DNA of 25,346 bases from Merdivivens faecigallinarum (GTDB taxonomy: Bacteria > Bacteroidota > Bacteroidia > Bacteroidales > UBA932). The notes under the pieces were generated by a model. That model ran no database searches. It saw only the letters and a program-made list of their open reading frames with translations, and was not told the origin of the DNA. The position numbers and the translations under genes are program-made. Shown piece after piece: positions 6,155-14,695 of the stretch; position 1 is the first letter of the stretch; each line of letters opens with the position of its first letter. The stretch is taken from positions 1 to 25,346 of the forward strand of contig JADILY010000059.1 in NCBI GenBank assembly GCA_017695055.1. The letters run 5' to 3'.

Positions 6155-7945
6155 ATGGAAATTACACGCATTTTCGATTTGTTGACAAATCTCGAAGAAA
6201 AATTCCCGGACAAGCAGGACATCCTTGCAAAGAAAAAACACGGACAATGGATCAAATACAGCGTAAAGGACTACGCCGGTTTTTCCTACAAGGTTGCATA
6301 TTCACTGCTGAAGGAGGGTTTCAAGCCCGGGGACAAAATCGCAACCATCTGCATCAACACCCCTGAATGGAACTTTGTGGACATGGGAACCGCCCTTGCG
6401 GGAATGGTGCATGTGCCCGTATATCCAACGCTCGGCAAGGATGAATACCAGTACATCCTCACCCACTCTGATGCAAAGGCTGTTTTCATCGGCAACATGC
6501 AGCTGTACAAAAAGATTGAACCCATAATAAGAGAAAGCGGGCTCGACATCCGCATAATCCTCTTCGAAGACAACGAACAGGGAATCGAATCGTTCAATGA
6601 TTTTGTCAAACTGTCTGAAAATGTTGATAATGAGATAGTTCAACAAATTGAAAGGAACAAGCGCGAGATTTCGCCGGACTCGCTTGCGACCATCATATAC
6701 ACATCGGGGACGACCGGAACACCGAAGGGCGTGATGCTTTCGCACCGCAACCTCACATTCGATGCGCACGCACATGCCGTAAAACAGTGTAAAACACACG
6801 AGCACAAGATGTTAAGCGTACTTCCAATCTGCCATGCTTACGAAAGAAGCATGAACTATGAGTACCAGGAACTCGGCATCAGCATCTATTACGCCGAAAA
6901 TGTCGGAACTTTCGCCGCCGACCTTGCGAGCTGCCATGCCGACGGATTCTGCGGAGTGCCGAGAATGTTGGAAATGATGTACGGCAAACTTGAATCTGCC
7001 GGAAAATCCTTCAGCGGAATCAAGAAAAAGATTTACTCGAAAGCATGGGATTTCGGAAACAATTTCGACAACTATAACCACTCGCCTTTTTATCTGTTGA
7101 AGCGGAGCATCTATGACAGGCTCGTTTATTCGAAATGGCGTGAAAAACTCGGAGGCCACGAAATGCTTGTCGTTTCCGGAGGCTCATCCATACAGCCCAA
7201 AATCATACGGCTGTTCAATGCCGCCAAACTTCACATATTCGAAGGATACGGCATGACCGAGGCTTCACCTGTAATCGCGGTGAACAGCCCGAGACAAGGG
7301 TTCAATGTCATCGGCACGGTCGGAAAACCCATAGAAGGCACGGAACTCAAGTTTGCCGAAGATGGGGAAATCCTTACCCGCGGCCCGCATGTCATGCTCG
7401 GTTATTACAAAGACCCGGAAGCCACGAAGGCCGTAATCGACGAAGACGGCTGGCTCCATACCGGAGACATAGGCTGTCTTGTAGATAACACTTATCTCAA
7501 AATAACCGACAGAAAAAAGGAAATCTTCAAACTCTCGTCCGGAAAATATGTCGCTCCGCAGGTAATAGAGAACAAACTGAAAGAGTCGCCATACATAGAC
7601 AATTGCATAGTTGTCGGCGAAAATGAAAAATTCGCTTCCGCGATAATCATTCCGGACAAGGAAAAAATAACAGAAACTGCCAGATTGCAGGGCATCGCCT
7701 TCGACAATGCCGACGACCTGCTGAAAGACAAACGTATCCTCTCCATACTGCACGGCGAAGTCCATAATGTAAATGGAGGCTTCTCCCCTCACGAACACAT
7801 CAAACGTGAAAAATACATTTTAGACGAATGGTCGCCTGCAAACAATATGCTTTCCCAGACACTGAAACTGAAAAGGGGCAATATACACAAACGGTATGCA
7901 GACCTGATAAAAAGCATTTATTCGGAACAGGGCGGCGACGCTTAG
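6155..7945 (+). CDS. Long-chain fatty acid-CoA ligase (AMP-forming)
   Basis: Activates fatty acids to acyl-CoA through an acyl-adenylate. The 596-residue protein has the AMP-binding motif IIYTSGTTGTPKGVMLSH (from about residue 179), GYGMTEASPV, the hinge region GWLHTGDIG, and ITDRKKEIFKLSSGKYVAP with the C-terminal catalytic lysine region. The set is that of FAA1/FadD15-like enzymes, whose usual length is near 600. The start is placed at 6155 because the frame upstream runs through the gcvH 3' end and the gcvH terminator. It converges on mnmG with a 23-base gap and no visible terminator. The substrate chain length and the symbol (fadD or lcfB) cannot be set from sequence. Confidence 0.93.
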   Translation: MEITRIFDLLTNLEEKFPDKQDILAKKKHGQWIKYSVKDYAGFSYKVAYSLLKEGFKPGDKIATICINTPEWNFVDMGTALAGMVHVPVYPTLGKDEYQYILTHSDAKAVFIGNMQLYKKIEPIIRESGLDIRIILFEDNEQGIESFNDFVKLSENVDNEIVQQIERNKREISPDSLATIIYTSGTTGTPKGVMLSHRNLTFDAHAHAVKQCKTHEHKMLSVLPICHAYERSMNYEYQELGISIYYAENVGTFAADLASCHADGFCGVPRMLEMMYGKLESAGKSFSGIKKKIYSKAWDFGNNFDNYNHSPFYLLKRSIYDRLVYSKWREKLGGHEMLVVSGGSSIQPKIIRLFNAAKLHIFEGYGMTEASPVIAVNSPRQGFNVIGTVGKPIEGTELKFAEDGEILTRGPHVMLGYYKDPEATKAVIDEDGWLHTGDIGCLVDNTYLKITDRKKEIFKLSSGKYVAPQVIENKLKESPYIDNCIVVGENEKFASAIIIPDKEKITETARLQGIAFDNADDLLKDKRILSILHGEVHNVNGGFSPHEHIKREKYILDEWSPANNMLSQTLKLKRGNIHKRYADLIKSIYSEQGGDA

Positions 7946-7968
7946 GAAACCACGCCAACAACCGCCCG

Positions 7969-9864
7969 CTATCTTCCGAAATAAACCAACAGGACGGAAA
8001 TATCTGCCGGGGAGACCCCGGAAATCCGCGACGCCTGCGCAATCGTGCGCGGGCGATATTTTTCCAATTTCTGCCTGCATTCAATAGACAGGGATGATAT
8101 GCGCGAATAATCGAACTTCTCGGGAATCTCCAATTCTTCAAGCCTGGAAATTTTCTCGGCTATTCTTCTTTCACGGTCAATATACCCCTTGTATTTTTCA
8201 TTAATCTCTACCGCTTCTATTATTTCATTCCGTAGGAACGGGTCCATATCGGAAAGAAAAGCCAATGTTCCACGTGGAACATTATGCAATAGGGCCTGCA
8301 AACCGGCTTGCGGGCGTGAAAGCACATCCGCTATGCTTTTCTTCCCTGTTACCGGTGAGGAACCGACCGATTGAAGATACGGATTCAGAACCTCCGGCTT
8401 AACCGTATAATTCCTTATAAAGTCCGTAAGCTCTTCGACACATTCGTATTTTTTATAAAAAGCAGAAAATCTTTCACCGCTGACAAGTCCGAGGGCACGT
8501 CCTACAGGAGTCAACCGGTAATCGGCATTGTCCTGCCTTAACAAAATCCTGTATTCCGCGCGCGACGTAAACATCCTGTAAGGCTCATCCACCCCTTTCG
8601 TTATCAAATCGTCTATGAGAACACCGATATAGGCTTCATCGCGGCGGAGTATGAAAGGCTGCCGGCCGTTGAGCTTCAAATGGGCATTGATTCCTGCAAC
8701 AAGACCCTGTGCCGCCGCTTCCTCATAACCGGTAGTCCCATTGACCTGGCCAGCAAGATAAAGATTCGGAACGACCCGGGACTCCAAAGTAGCATTGAGC
8801 TGTGTCGGATCGAAGAAGTCATATTCGACAGCATAAGCCGGCCTGAATATTTTTGCAGTTTTGAGTCCGGGGATTTTGTGCAAAGCTTCAATCTGCACAT
8901 CTATCGGCAGCGAAGATGAAAAGCCTTGAAGATAGTATTCATTCGTTTCCGCACCCTCCGGTTCAAGGAAAAGCTGGTGCGAATCCTTATCGGCGAATGT
9001 CCTCAGTTTGTCCTCTATGCTCGGGCAATAACGCGGTCCGATACCGGTAATCTTACCCGAGAAAAGGGGAGAACGGTCAAATCCGCTACGGAGCACATCG
9101 TGTACCTCCGTATTCGTATGGAGGATGAAACAGTCCATCTGAGGATGCCCGCCCCTTATCCTTGACGGACAAGGAAGGTAGGAAAACTGTTGCGGTTCAC
9201 TATCACCCGCCTGTCTTGTCAGGGCGGATGTGTCCACAGAAGATATGTCGATGCGCGGAGGCGTTCCTGTCTTCATCCTTGCCGTATTGATTCCGAGAGA
9301 AAGCAGCTGCCCGGTCAAATGGTAGGAAGCCATATCTCCCATCCTGCCTCCTTCGAAAGAAACATCTCCGATGAAAAGTTTCCCGTTAAGGAAGGTTCCG
9401 GCCGTTATGATAACCGCCCGAGATTCGAATGCCGCGCCCGTAGCCACGGAGACTCCGCTTATAACGGAATCTGAGAAGGTCAAAGAGACCGCCGAATCCT
9501 GGTAAAGGTCTATGTTACAATGATTTTCGAGTTTACTTCGCATTATCTGCGAATACTGTGTTTTGTCGCACTGGGCACGGGGACTCCACATGGCCGGCCC
9601 TTTAGAGCGGTTCAACATCCGGAACTGAAGGGTTGAGCCGTCGGTCACTTCCCCCATTGCACCGCCAAGGGCATCAATCTCACGTACTATCTGCCCTTTA
9701 GCTATACCCCCGATTGCCGGGTTGCAGGACATGGAGGCTATCTTGGTCAGATCCATCGTAATGAGCAAAACCTTGGAACCGAGTCCGGCAGCAGCCAAAG
9801 CGGCTTCACAGCCCGCATGCCCCGCTCCCACCACGATGATGTCATATCGGCCTAAAACGTACAT
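7969..9864 (-). CDS. mnmG: tRNA uridine-34 carboxymethylaminomethyl enzyme MnmG (GidA)
   Basis: With MnmE it installs the 5-carboxymethylaminomethyl group on wobble uridine of several tRNAs, using FAD. The 631 residues begin with the FAD-binding GAGHAGCEAA (13-22) and include SCNPAIGGIAKGQIVREIDALGG, TGTPPRID and the C-terminal MnmE/tRNA-binding region ending SPADISVLLVYFGR. Length is normal. An AGGAGGT lies immediately before the ATG at 9864, unusually close, but no better in-frame start exists before the GxGxxG loop. ybeY is 30 bases upstream on the same strand, so the two look cotranscribed. Codons for residues 528-533 (NVPRGT) form a perfect parS site, listed separately. MnmG genes lie near the origin in many bacteria. 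Confidence 0.97.
   Translation of the reverse strand: MYVLGRYDIIVVGAGHAGCEAALAAAGLGSKVLLITMDLTKIASMSCNPAIGGIAKGQIVREIDALGGAMGEVTDGSTLQFRMLNRSKGPAMWSPRAQCDKTQYSQIMRSKLENHCNIDLYQDSAVSLTFSDSVISGVSVATGAAFESRAVIITAGTFLNGKLFIGDVSFEGGRMGDMASYHLTGQLLSLGINTARMKTGTPPRIDISSVDTSALTRQAGDSEPQQFSYLPCPSRIRGGHPQMDCFILHTNTEVHDVLRSGFDRSPLFSGKITGIGPRYCPSIEDKLRTFADKDSHQLFLEPEGAETNEYYLQGFSSSLPIDVQIEALHKIPGLKTAKIFRPAYAVEYDFFDPTQLNATLESRVVPNLYLAGQVNGTTGYEEAAAQGLVAGINAHLKLNGRQPFILRRDEAYIGVLIDDLITKGVDEPYRMFTSRAEYRILLRQDNADYRLTPVGRALGLVSGERFSAFYKKYECVEELTDFIRNYTVKPEVLNPYLQSVGSSPVTGKKSIADVLSRPQAGLQALLHNVPRGTLAFLSDMDPFLRNEIIEAVEINEKYKGYIDRERRIAEKISRLEELEIPEKFDYSRISSLSIECRQKLEKYRPRTIAQASRISGVSPADISVLLVYFGR
8264..8283. promoter_or_regulatory. 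parS: parS site: ParB-binding centromere inside mnmG
   Basis: TGTTCCACGTGGAACA (8266-8281) matches the broadly conserved chromosomal parS pattern TGTTNCACGTGNAACA at every fixed position. Two more paired bases on each side make a perfect 20-base palindrome at 8264-8283. ParB (Spo0J) nucleates on such sites and with ParA segregates the origin region; parS sites usually cluster near oriC. It lies inside the coding region, where it encodes NVPRGT of MnmG, as parS sites often do in other genomes. No second copy was found in the window. parA and parB are not in the window. Confidence 0.88.
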
Positions 9865-9894
9865 ACCTCCTATAATGTGTTATTATTCAACAAA

Positions 9895-10314
9895 TTACAA
9901 CACTTCGCGCAGTGAAAGGTAATAATTCTCCTTCTCTCGCATAAGTTTCTTGTCAGCTGAAGAATGGTCATCATAACCGATAAGATGCAGGACTCCGTGG
10001 ACCATGACCCTATTCAGCTCGGTCTCGAAATCCGAACCGTATTCGTCCGCATTGGCCCTGACGGTATCAAGGCTTATGAAAAGGTCTCCGGAAAGCCTGT
10101 CGCCCTCGGTATAGTCGAAAGTGATGATATCTGTAAAATAATCGTGGTGGAGATACCTGATATTTATATCGAGGATGTAGGGATCAGAACAGAATATTAT
10201 GGAAATGTCCCCTATCCTCTTCACCTCGCTTTCCGCCACCAGGGTAAGCCACTTATTATTCAGCCTTTTATTCTTGAATTTGAATACAACGTCCTCTGTA
10301 AAATATGAAATCAT
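9895..10314 (-). CDS. ybeY: Endoribonuclease / rRNA maturation factor YbeY
   Basis: A metal-dependent RNase involved in 16S rRNA 3'-end maturation and ribosome quality control. The 139-residue protein has HGVLHLIGYDDHS with metal-ligand histidines H106 and H110. The third ligand position, histidine in E. coli, falls on D116 with H117 next to it. DIITFDY and GDLFIS are also family blocks. The ATG at 10314 is chosen because an upstream extension in frame would cover the promoter box at 10338-10345 and gives non-homologous, low-complexity sequence. mnmG follows after 30 bases, so the pair is likely one transcript. Confidence 0.93.
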   Translation of the reverse strand: MISYFTEDVVFKFKNKRLNNKWLTLVAESEVKRIGDISIIFCSDPYILDINIRYLHHDYFTDIITFDYTEGDRLSGDLFISLDTVRANADEYGSDFETELNRVMVHGVLHLIGYDDHSSADKKLMREKENYYLSLREVL

Positions 10315-10337
10315 CGCTCGTTTTTTGAAATTTTTCG

Positions 10338-10345
10338 CAAAACTA
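10338..10345 (-). promoter_or_regulatory. -7 promoter box of ybeY-mnmG
   Basis: Read on the minus strand the box is TAGTTTTG, matching TAnnTTTG. It lies 23 bases before the ybeY ATG at 10314. It is divergent from the tonB promoter about 45 bases away. Confidence 0.65.
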
Positions 10346-10388
10346 CAACAAATTCGATTTTTTTTGTGGAAAAAAGATAAATAATTAA

Positions 10389-10396
10389 TACCTTTA
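10389..10396 (+). promoter_or_regulatory. -7 promoter box of tonB
   Basis: TACCTTTA differs from TAnnTTTG only at the last base. A TTTG at 10363-10366 lies 22 bases upstream, close to the usual 19-21 spacing. The following leader CGGCCAAAATT closely matches the one before sdhA (see findings), which strengthens the call. Confidence 0.6.
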
Positions 10397-10427
10397 CGGC
10401 CAAAATTGAAAATAAGGTAATAAAGAT

Positions 10428-11117
10428 ATGGAACTAAAAAAATCACCAAAAGCCAATTTGGAGAACAAAAAGACCCTTTTTACTGAAATCGGTCTTATTG
10501 TCGCACTCGCCGTTGTGCTCGTAGCTTTTGAACACAAGACAAGGGAAAAGGCTGTCAGCACCCTCGAAGAGGAAGTTTACATTCCTGTAGAAGAAGAGAT
10601 TATCCCTATTACACAGGAAACCCCTCCGCCAAAGCCTGACATGCCTAAGATTCCTCAGCTTTCGGACGAAATCGATATCGTCAGCGATGATATCCAGGTT
10701 GAAGACATCATCATCAACACCGAAGACATAGCCGACATGGGTGTCCAGGTGATGGACTATGTCGCCGAAGTCGAAGAAGAGGAGATTGAAGAGGAAATCA
10801 TAATGTCAGCAGCAGTCGAAGAAGAGCCTTCATTCAACGGAGGCGACAAGAACGACTTCAGCAGGTGGGTACAGCAGAGGCTCGTATATCCGCAGATAGC
10901 TTTGGAAAACGGTATCCAGGGAACAGTGATGCTTCAATTCGATATCGACAAGGACGGCAACCTCGTGAACATAGTTGTCCTCAGGGGCATAGACAAGACT
11001 ATCGATGAAGAAGCCGTAAGGGTCGTTTCAAGCTCGCCGAAATGGTCTCCGGGAAGAAACAACGACCTCCCTGTAAAGGTAAGGTACATATTCCCAGTAC
11101 AGTTCCAATTGCGATAA
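10428..11117 (+). CDS. tonB: TonB-family energy transducer
   Basis: Couples the inner-membrane proton gradient (via ExbB/ExbD) to outer-membrane TonB-dependent transporters, such as SusC-type receptors. The 229 residues show a short cytoplasmic start (MELKKSPKANLENKK), one membrane segment (about 19-36), a Pro/Glu-rich acidic periplasmic linker (about 40-140, with ETPPPKPDMPKIP), and the TonB C-terminal domain (about 145-229) including VYPQIALENGIQGTVMLQF and the conserved final region KVRYIFPVQFQLR. The linker is unusually acidic rather than Pro/Lys-rich, but this is common in the phylum. exbBD are not adjacent. The gene stands alone with its own promoter and a downstream hairpin. Confidence 0.92.
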   Translation: MELKKSPKANLENKKTLFTEIGLIVALAVVLVAFEHKTREKAVSTLEEEVYIPVEEEIIPITQETPPPKPDMPKIPQLSDEIDIVSDDIQVEDIIINTEDIADMGVQVMDYVAEVEEEEIEEEIIMSAAVEEEPSFNGGDKNDFSRWVQQRLVYPQIALENGIQGTVMLQFDIDKDGNLVNIVVLRGIDKTIDEEAVRVVSSSPKWSPGRNNDLPVKVRYIFPVQFQLR

Positions 11118-11151
11118 GCACGGAAATAGATAAGAATATTAATATTTAAAG

Positions 11152-11195
11152 GAAGCTGTGTCGAAATGAAAATTTCCGGCACAGTTTCTTGTATT
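11152..11195 (+). terminator. Hairpin terminator after tonB
   Basis: GAAGCTGTGTCG (11152-11163) pairs with CGGCACAGTTTC (11177-11188), a 12-bp stem with two G-U pairs. It is extended by AAAT/ATTT closing a GAAA tetraloop, with one bulged C at 11176. The U-tract is weak (TTGTATT), so some read-through into hflX, whose ATG is at 11203, is likely. No clear hflX promoter was found in the gap. Confidence 0.7.
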
Positions 11196-11202
11196 GACAA
11201 AG

Positions 11203-12366
11203 ATGGAAAAGGCAATATTCGTAGCCGTAATGAAACAGGGGGACGACCCCGGAAAAATAAAGGAATACCTCGATGAACTGGAGTTCCTTGCAGAAACGGC
11301 CGGAGCAAAGGGCGAAAAACGCTTCGTACAAAGACTCGAAAAGGCTAACAGCAGTACTTACATAGGCAGAGGGAAATTAGAGGAAATAAAGGCGTTTATC
11401 GAGGAAAACAGCATAGATTTGGTAATATTCGATGACGAACTGACACCCTCCCAGCTCAGGAACATCGAAAGGGAGCTCCAGTGCAGGATACTCGACAGGA
11501 CCAACCTCATACTCGACATATTCGCCCAAAGGGCAAAGACAGCATACGCCAAGACACAGGTCGAACTGGCGCAATACCAGTACCTGCTCCCGAGATTGAC
11601 GAGAATGTGGACACACCTGGAAAGACAGAGGGGAGGTATCGGAATGAGGGGCCCGGGAGAGTCCCAGATAGAGACAGACCGCCGAATCATCCTTGAAAAG
11701 ATATCCAAACTAAAGGAACAGCTGAAGAAAATAGACAGGCAGATGGCCTCTCAAAGGGGAAACAGGGGCTCGCTTGTCAGAATCTCCCTCGTAGGCTACA
11801 CAAACGTAGGGAAAAGCACTATAATGAACCTTCTCGCCAAAAGCGATGTCTTTGCCGAGAACAAACTCTTCGCCACCCTCGACACGACGGTCAGGAAAGT
11901 AGTCATAGAAAACGTCCCGTTCCTGCTCAGCGACACAGTCGGATTCATAAGGAAACTGCCTACACAGCTTGTCGAATCCTTCAAAAGCACGCTTGACGAG
12001 GTACGCGAAGCAGACATACTGATGCACGTAGTGGACATTTCCCACCCCAATTTCGAAGAACAGATAAGGGTCGTGGAAGAAACACTGAAGGACATAGGTG
12101 CGAATGAAAAACCGGTTTTCATGGTTTTCAACAAAATAGACCAGTACAGATACGAGGAATACGATGAGTTCTCGCTCGAACCTAAAAAACCAGAAAACTA
12201 CTCATTGGACGAACTGAAAAGGATGTGGATTGCAAAGGACCACACGCCGAGCATCTTCATATCCGCTAAGGAAAAGACCGGGATAGACAAGCTCCGCAAC
12301 GACCTCTACAAAATGGTTGCTGAAATACATGCGGGCCGTTACCCTTTCAACAACTTCCTTTGGTAG
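11203..12366 (+). CDS. hflX: Ribosome-associated GTPase HflX
   Basis: A GTPase that binds the 50S subunit and helps split stalled or hibernating ribosomes. The 387 residues have the N-terminal HflX domain, the glycine-rich linker RQRGGIGMRGPGESQIETDR (141-160), G1 GYTNVGKST (198-206), G3 DTVG (244-247), G4 NKID (310-313) and SAKEKTG (354-360). About 35 residues between G4 and SAKEKTG form a lineage-typical insert. The ATG at 11203 is preferred over a TTG three codons earlier. The gene lies downstream of tonB and ends before a bidirectional terminator. Confidence 0.96.
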   Translation: MEKAIFVAVMKQGDDPGKIKEYLDELEFLAETAGAKGEKRFVQRLEKANSSTYIGRGKLEEIKAFIEENSIDLVIFDDELTPSQLRNIERELQCRILDRTNLILDIFAQRAKTAYAKTQVELAQYQYLLPRLTRMWTHLERQRGGIGMRGPGESQIETDRRIILEKISKLKEQLKKIDRQMASQRGNRGSLVRISLVGYTNVGKSTIMNLLAKSDVFAENKLFATLDTTVRKVVIENVPFLLSDTVGFIRKLPTQLVESFKSTLDEVREADILMHVVDISHPNFEEQIRVVEETLKDIGANEKPVFMVFNKIDQYRYEEYDEFSLEPKKPENYSLDELKRMWIAKDHTPSIFISAKEKTGIDKLRNDLYKMVAEIHAGRYPFNNFLW

Positions 12367-12448
12367 TCCCGTCCCTACTGCGGACCGAGCCGTCCGAGAC
12401 GAAAAATAACAGTGGAAAAAATTCGAAAAAACCAAGCCTTACATTAAA

Positions 12449-12484
12449 CAGATGCGTCGGGAAAACCGGCGCATCTGCATTTAA
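12449..12484. terminator. Shared terminator between convergent hflX and ppiD
   Basis: CAGATGCGTCGG (12449-12460) pairs with CCGGCGCATCTG (12466-12477), a 12-bp stem with one G-U pair and a GAAAA loop. CATTTAAAA follows on the plus strand and GTTTAATG on the minus strand, so both T-runs are short. Its position between two convergent genes suggests it serves both. Confidence 0.75.
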
Positions 12485-12537
12485 AATCAATTAATTATGA
12501 AAAGTCTGTCTTTGTATCCAAATATCTTCTTTATATC

Positions 12538-14631
12538 CTAATAGAAGCGTGCCCTGTTGTCCTTGACATCCGCATCCTGCATCATGACAGGAAGAACGGC
12601 GTTCAATGCATACTGGGCCATCATCTGCTCCCTCGACCTTGCATCGTCTTCCGTGTAGAAAGCACCTGTTTCACGGCTTTTCACAACGAAAACATATACG
12701 CCGAGATTACCTTTGACCGGACCGGTCAGAACACCCTCGGAAGCACCCGAAACCGCACCTATGAAGGACGGGTCGAAGCCCTGCTGGCGTGAAACCGAAG
12801 AGAAGGCAATGCCGTCGCGGGAACTTACGGTCGTTCCCAAAGCCTCGGCCACAGCCTCTATGGTAGTGCAACCTTCAATGGTCTTTGCCACTTCGGCAGT
12901 CCTTGCCTCGGCAAGTTTCCTGTTCTTGAGGTACATCTCGATTGAAGGACGTACATCCTCCAGAGGTGCATAACCCTCCTTGTGTATCTTGGTCACAGCG
13001 GCAACGAAGAAGTATTCGTTGTTAACAGTAATGATAGGCGAAACTTCGCCGGCCTTGGCCTCGAAGGCCCAACGTGTCACTTCCTTGGTATCCTGATAAG
13101 TTCCGAGAGACCTCGATGACTCCTCTACCCTCTTTGCAGACAACGGGAACAGATTCGCTTCCCTGCAAGCCTGGGTGAAAAGCTCGTATTTGCCTTCGCT
13201 CTTGGCTGCAATCTCGTTCGCCTTTGAATAGAACGAGTTGAAAGTCTCCTTGCTTGCAACAGCTTCCTTAACAAGGATTGCCACCTGTTTTTTCAGCTTG
13301 GAAGGAGTGCGCTCCTTCACATTTACTATATGGGTACCGTAATCGGTCTTGAGAATGAACGGTTTTCCTGTCTTTGCGGAAAGCACGCCCTCAAAGCCCG
13401 GAATCATCATATACTGGGTCATCCAGCCTATATCGCCGCTAACGCCGTTATTCATGCTCTGGTCGGCCGAATAAGTCATTGCAACGTTTGCCAGCGTATT
13501 CTTACCGGTCGAAATCACATTGAGCAGACTGTCCGCAAGGGACTCTGATTCGCCCTGGAGCAGAACATGCTGTACATAGGCGGAATCTGACATGTTTTTC
13601 TGATCCATGACCCTTGCAGCCATAAACCTGTTATCCACATTGACTATCTCGGAAACGCCCGAAACCCTTTTTGCAAAAGCATAGTCATCGAATACAGGCG
13701 ATATGGAAGCAAGCTCCCCTTCCTCGAAGTAATAAGGATTGAAAGGCTCGTCGGAATTCCTCATGAGGAAATTCTTCATGTTGTCGGTAGTTGCGAAGTC
13801 AGCATACACGGCCTGTATGGCATCGCTTGCGAAATTGATGTCATCGTCGGAAGGTACGACCTCGAAAACGACATACTCCAGATCCCTGCTGGCATTCTGC
13901 TCGTAATCCTTCTTATGGGACGAATAATACGAGCTTATTTCGGATTCGCTCACCTTTATTGTCGAATCTGCGATGCCGAAAGGAACCATTACGAAATCCA
14001 CATCGGAAGTCACGTTGTTTTCCTCAACGGCCCTGGCAAGCATCAGAGGATTCATGTAATCAGATGCAGTGAACAGCGAATTGTATTTCGTATAATATTG
14101 CTGGTCGAGTATTACGCTCTGGAGATAATCCCAGTAAAGTTTGAGGTTGCCGCTCTGGTCCTGAGACATGGCGCTAACGAAATCCCTTACCATCTGAGGG
14201 GAGAACACGCCGGCAGCATCCATGAACACCCTGTTGCCGGAAACAAGCGGAGACACCATGTCGCCTATTGTCAGATCGAGGACCTCGTCCCCTCCTACCG
14301 ATATGCCGGCAAGCTCTGCATTCTTAATGAAAAGCATCTGGTCGAGGAACCACTGCCATGCCATGTTCTGGATAGCAGTATTCTGCTCTTCAGAGATTGC
14401 CGAAGAACCGGTGGACATCTGCGTAATAGCCGTATAGTAATCCACTCTCTTCTGGAAATCGGTATAATCCACACCTTTTCCGTCTATTTCCCCCACTTTA
14501 TTTTTAGAAGACATAAAAGAAAATGCCGTTTCCAATGTTGCCGGATCAATTATGAAAGACAACAGGGCAATGGCAATAAGTACGGTGATAAGGACACCCA
14601 ACTTAACGCGAATTTTTTCAATAACCGCCAT
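12538..14631 (-). CDS. ppiD: PpiD-like membrane-anchored parvulin peptidyl-prolyl isomerase
   Basis: A periplasmic folding helper for proteins crossing or entering the envelope. The 697-residue protein has a short cytoplasmic start, one membrane segment (about 11-29, GVLITVLIAIALLSFII), a long SurA/PpiD-type N-terminal helical domain, and a parvulin domain at about 350-455 (VQHVLLQGESE, TYSADQSMNNGVSGDIGWM, PGFEGVL, TDYGTHIVNVKER). A long C-terminal chaperone-like region follows. Length is within the Bacteroidota PpiD range. It has its own promoter (14666-14673) and follows lptC by 64 bases, so it may be read both alone and as the last gene of the coaX-lptC cluster. Isomerase activity is not assured, as many PpiD parvulin domains are inactive. 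Confidence 0.9.
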   Translation of the reverse strand: MAVIEKIRVKLGVLITVLIAIALLSFIIDPATLETAFSFMSSKNKVGEIDGKGVDYTDFQKRVDYYTAITQMSTGSSAISEEQNTAIQNMAWQWFLDQMLFIKNAELAGISVGGDEVLDLTIGDMVSPLVSGNRVFMDAAGVFSPQMVRDFVSAMSQDQSGNLKLYWDYLQSVILDQQYYTKYNSLFTASDYMNPLMLARAVEENNVTSDVDFVMVPFGIADSTIKVSESEISSYYSSHKKDYEQNASRDLEYVVFEVVPSDDDINFASDAIQAVYADFATTDNMKNFLMRNSDEPFNPYYFEEGELASISPVFDDYAFAKRVSGVSEIVNVDNRFMAARVMDQKNMSDSAYVQHVLLQGESESLADSLLNVISTGKNTLANVAMTYSADQSMNNGVSGDIGWMTQYMMIPGFEGVLSAKTGKPFILKTDYGTHIVNVKERTPSKLKKQVAILVKEAVASKETFNSFYSKANEIAAKSEGKYELFTQACREANLFPLSAKRVEESSRSLGTYQDTKEVTRWAFEAKAGEVSPIITVNNEYFFVAAVTKIHKEGYAPLEDVRPSIEMYLKNRKLAEARTAEVAKTIEGCTTIEAVAEALGTTVSSRDGIAFSSVSRQQGFDPSFIGAVSGASEGVLTGPVKGNLGVYVFVVKSRETGAFYTEDDARSREQMMAQYALNAVLPVMMQDADVKDNRARFY

Positions 14632-14665
14632 GTTTTAAATATTTTTAGTTTCTTAATTTTCTGGC

Positions 14666-14673
14666 CAAATTTA
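14666..14673 (-). promoter_or_regulatory. -7 promoter box of ppiD
   Basis: On the minus strand the box reads TAAATTTG, a full match to TAnnTTTG. It is followed by GCCAGAAAATTAAGAAA and sits 34 bases before the ppiD ATG, downstream of the lptC stop. The leader resembles those of tonB and sdhA. Confidence 0.68.
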
Positions 14674-14695
14674 AGACTGCGAAGATAGTAATTTT

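Noticed and set aside
12381..12396. Small hairpin CGGAC/GTCCG after hflX as terminator
   Set aside because: The 5-bp stem has no U-tract; the 12-bp hairpin at 12449 is a better candidate.
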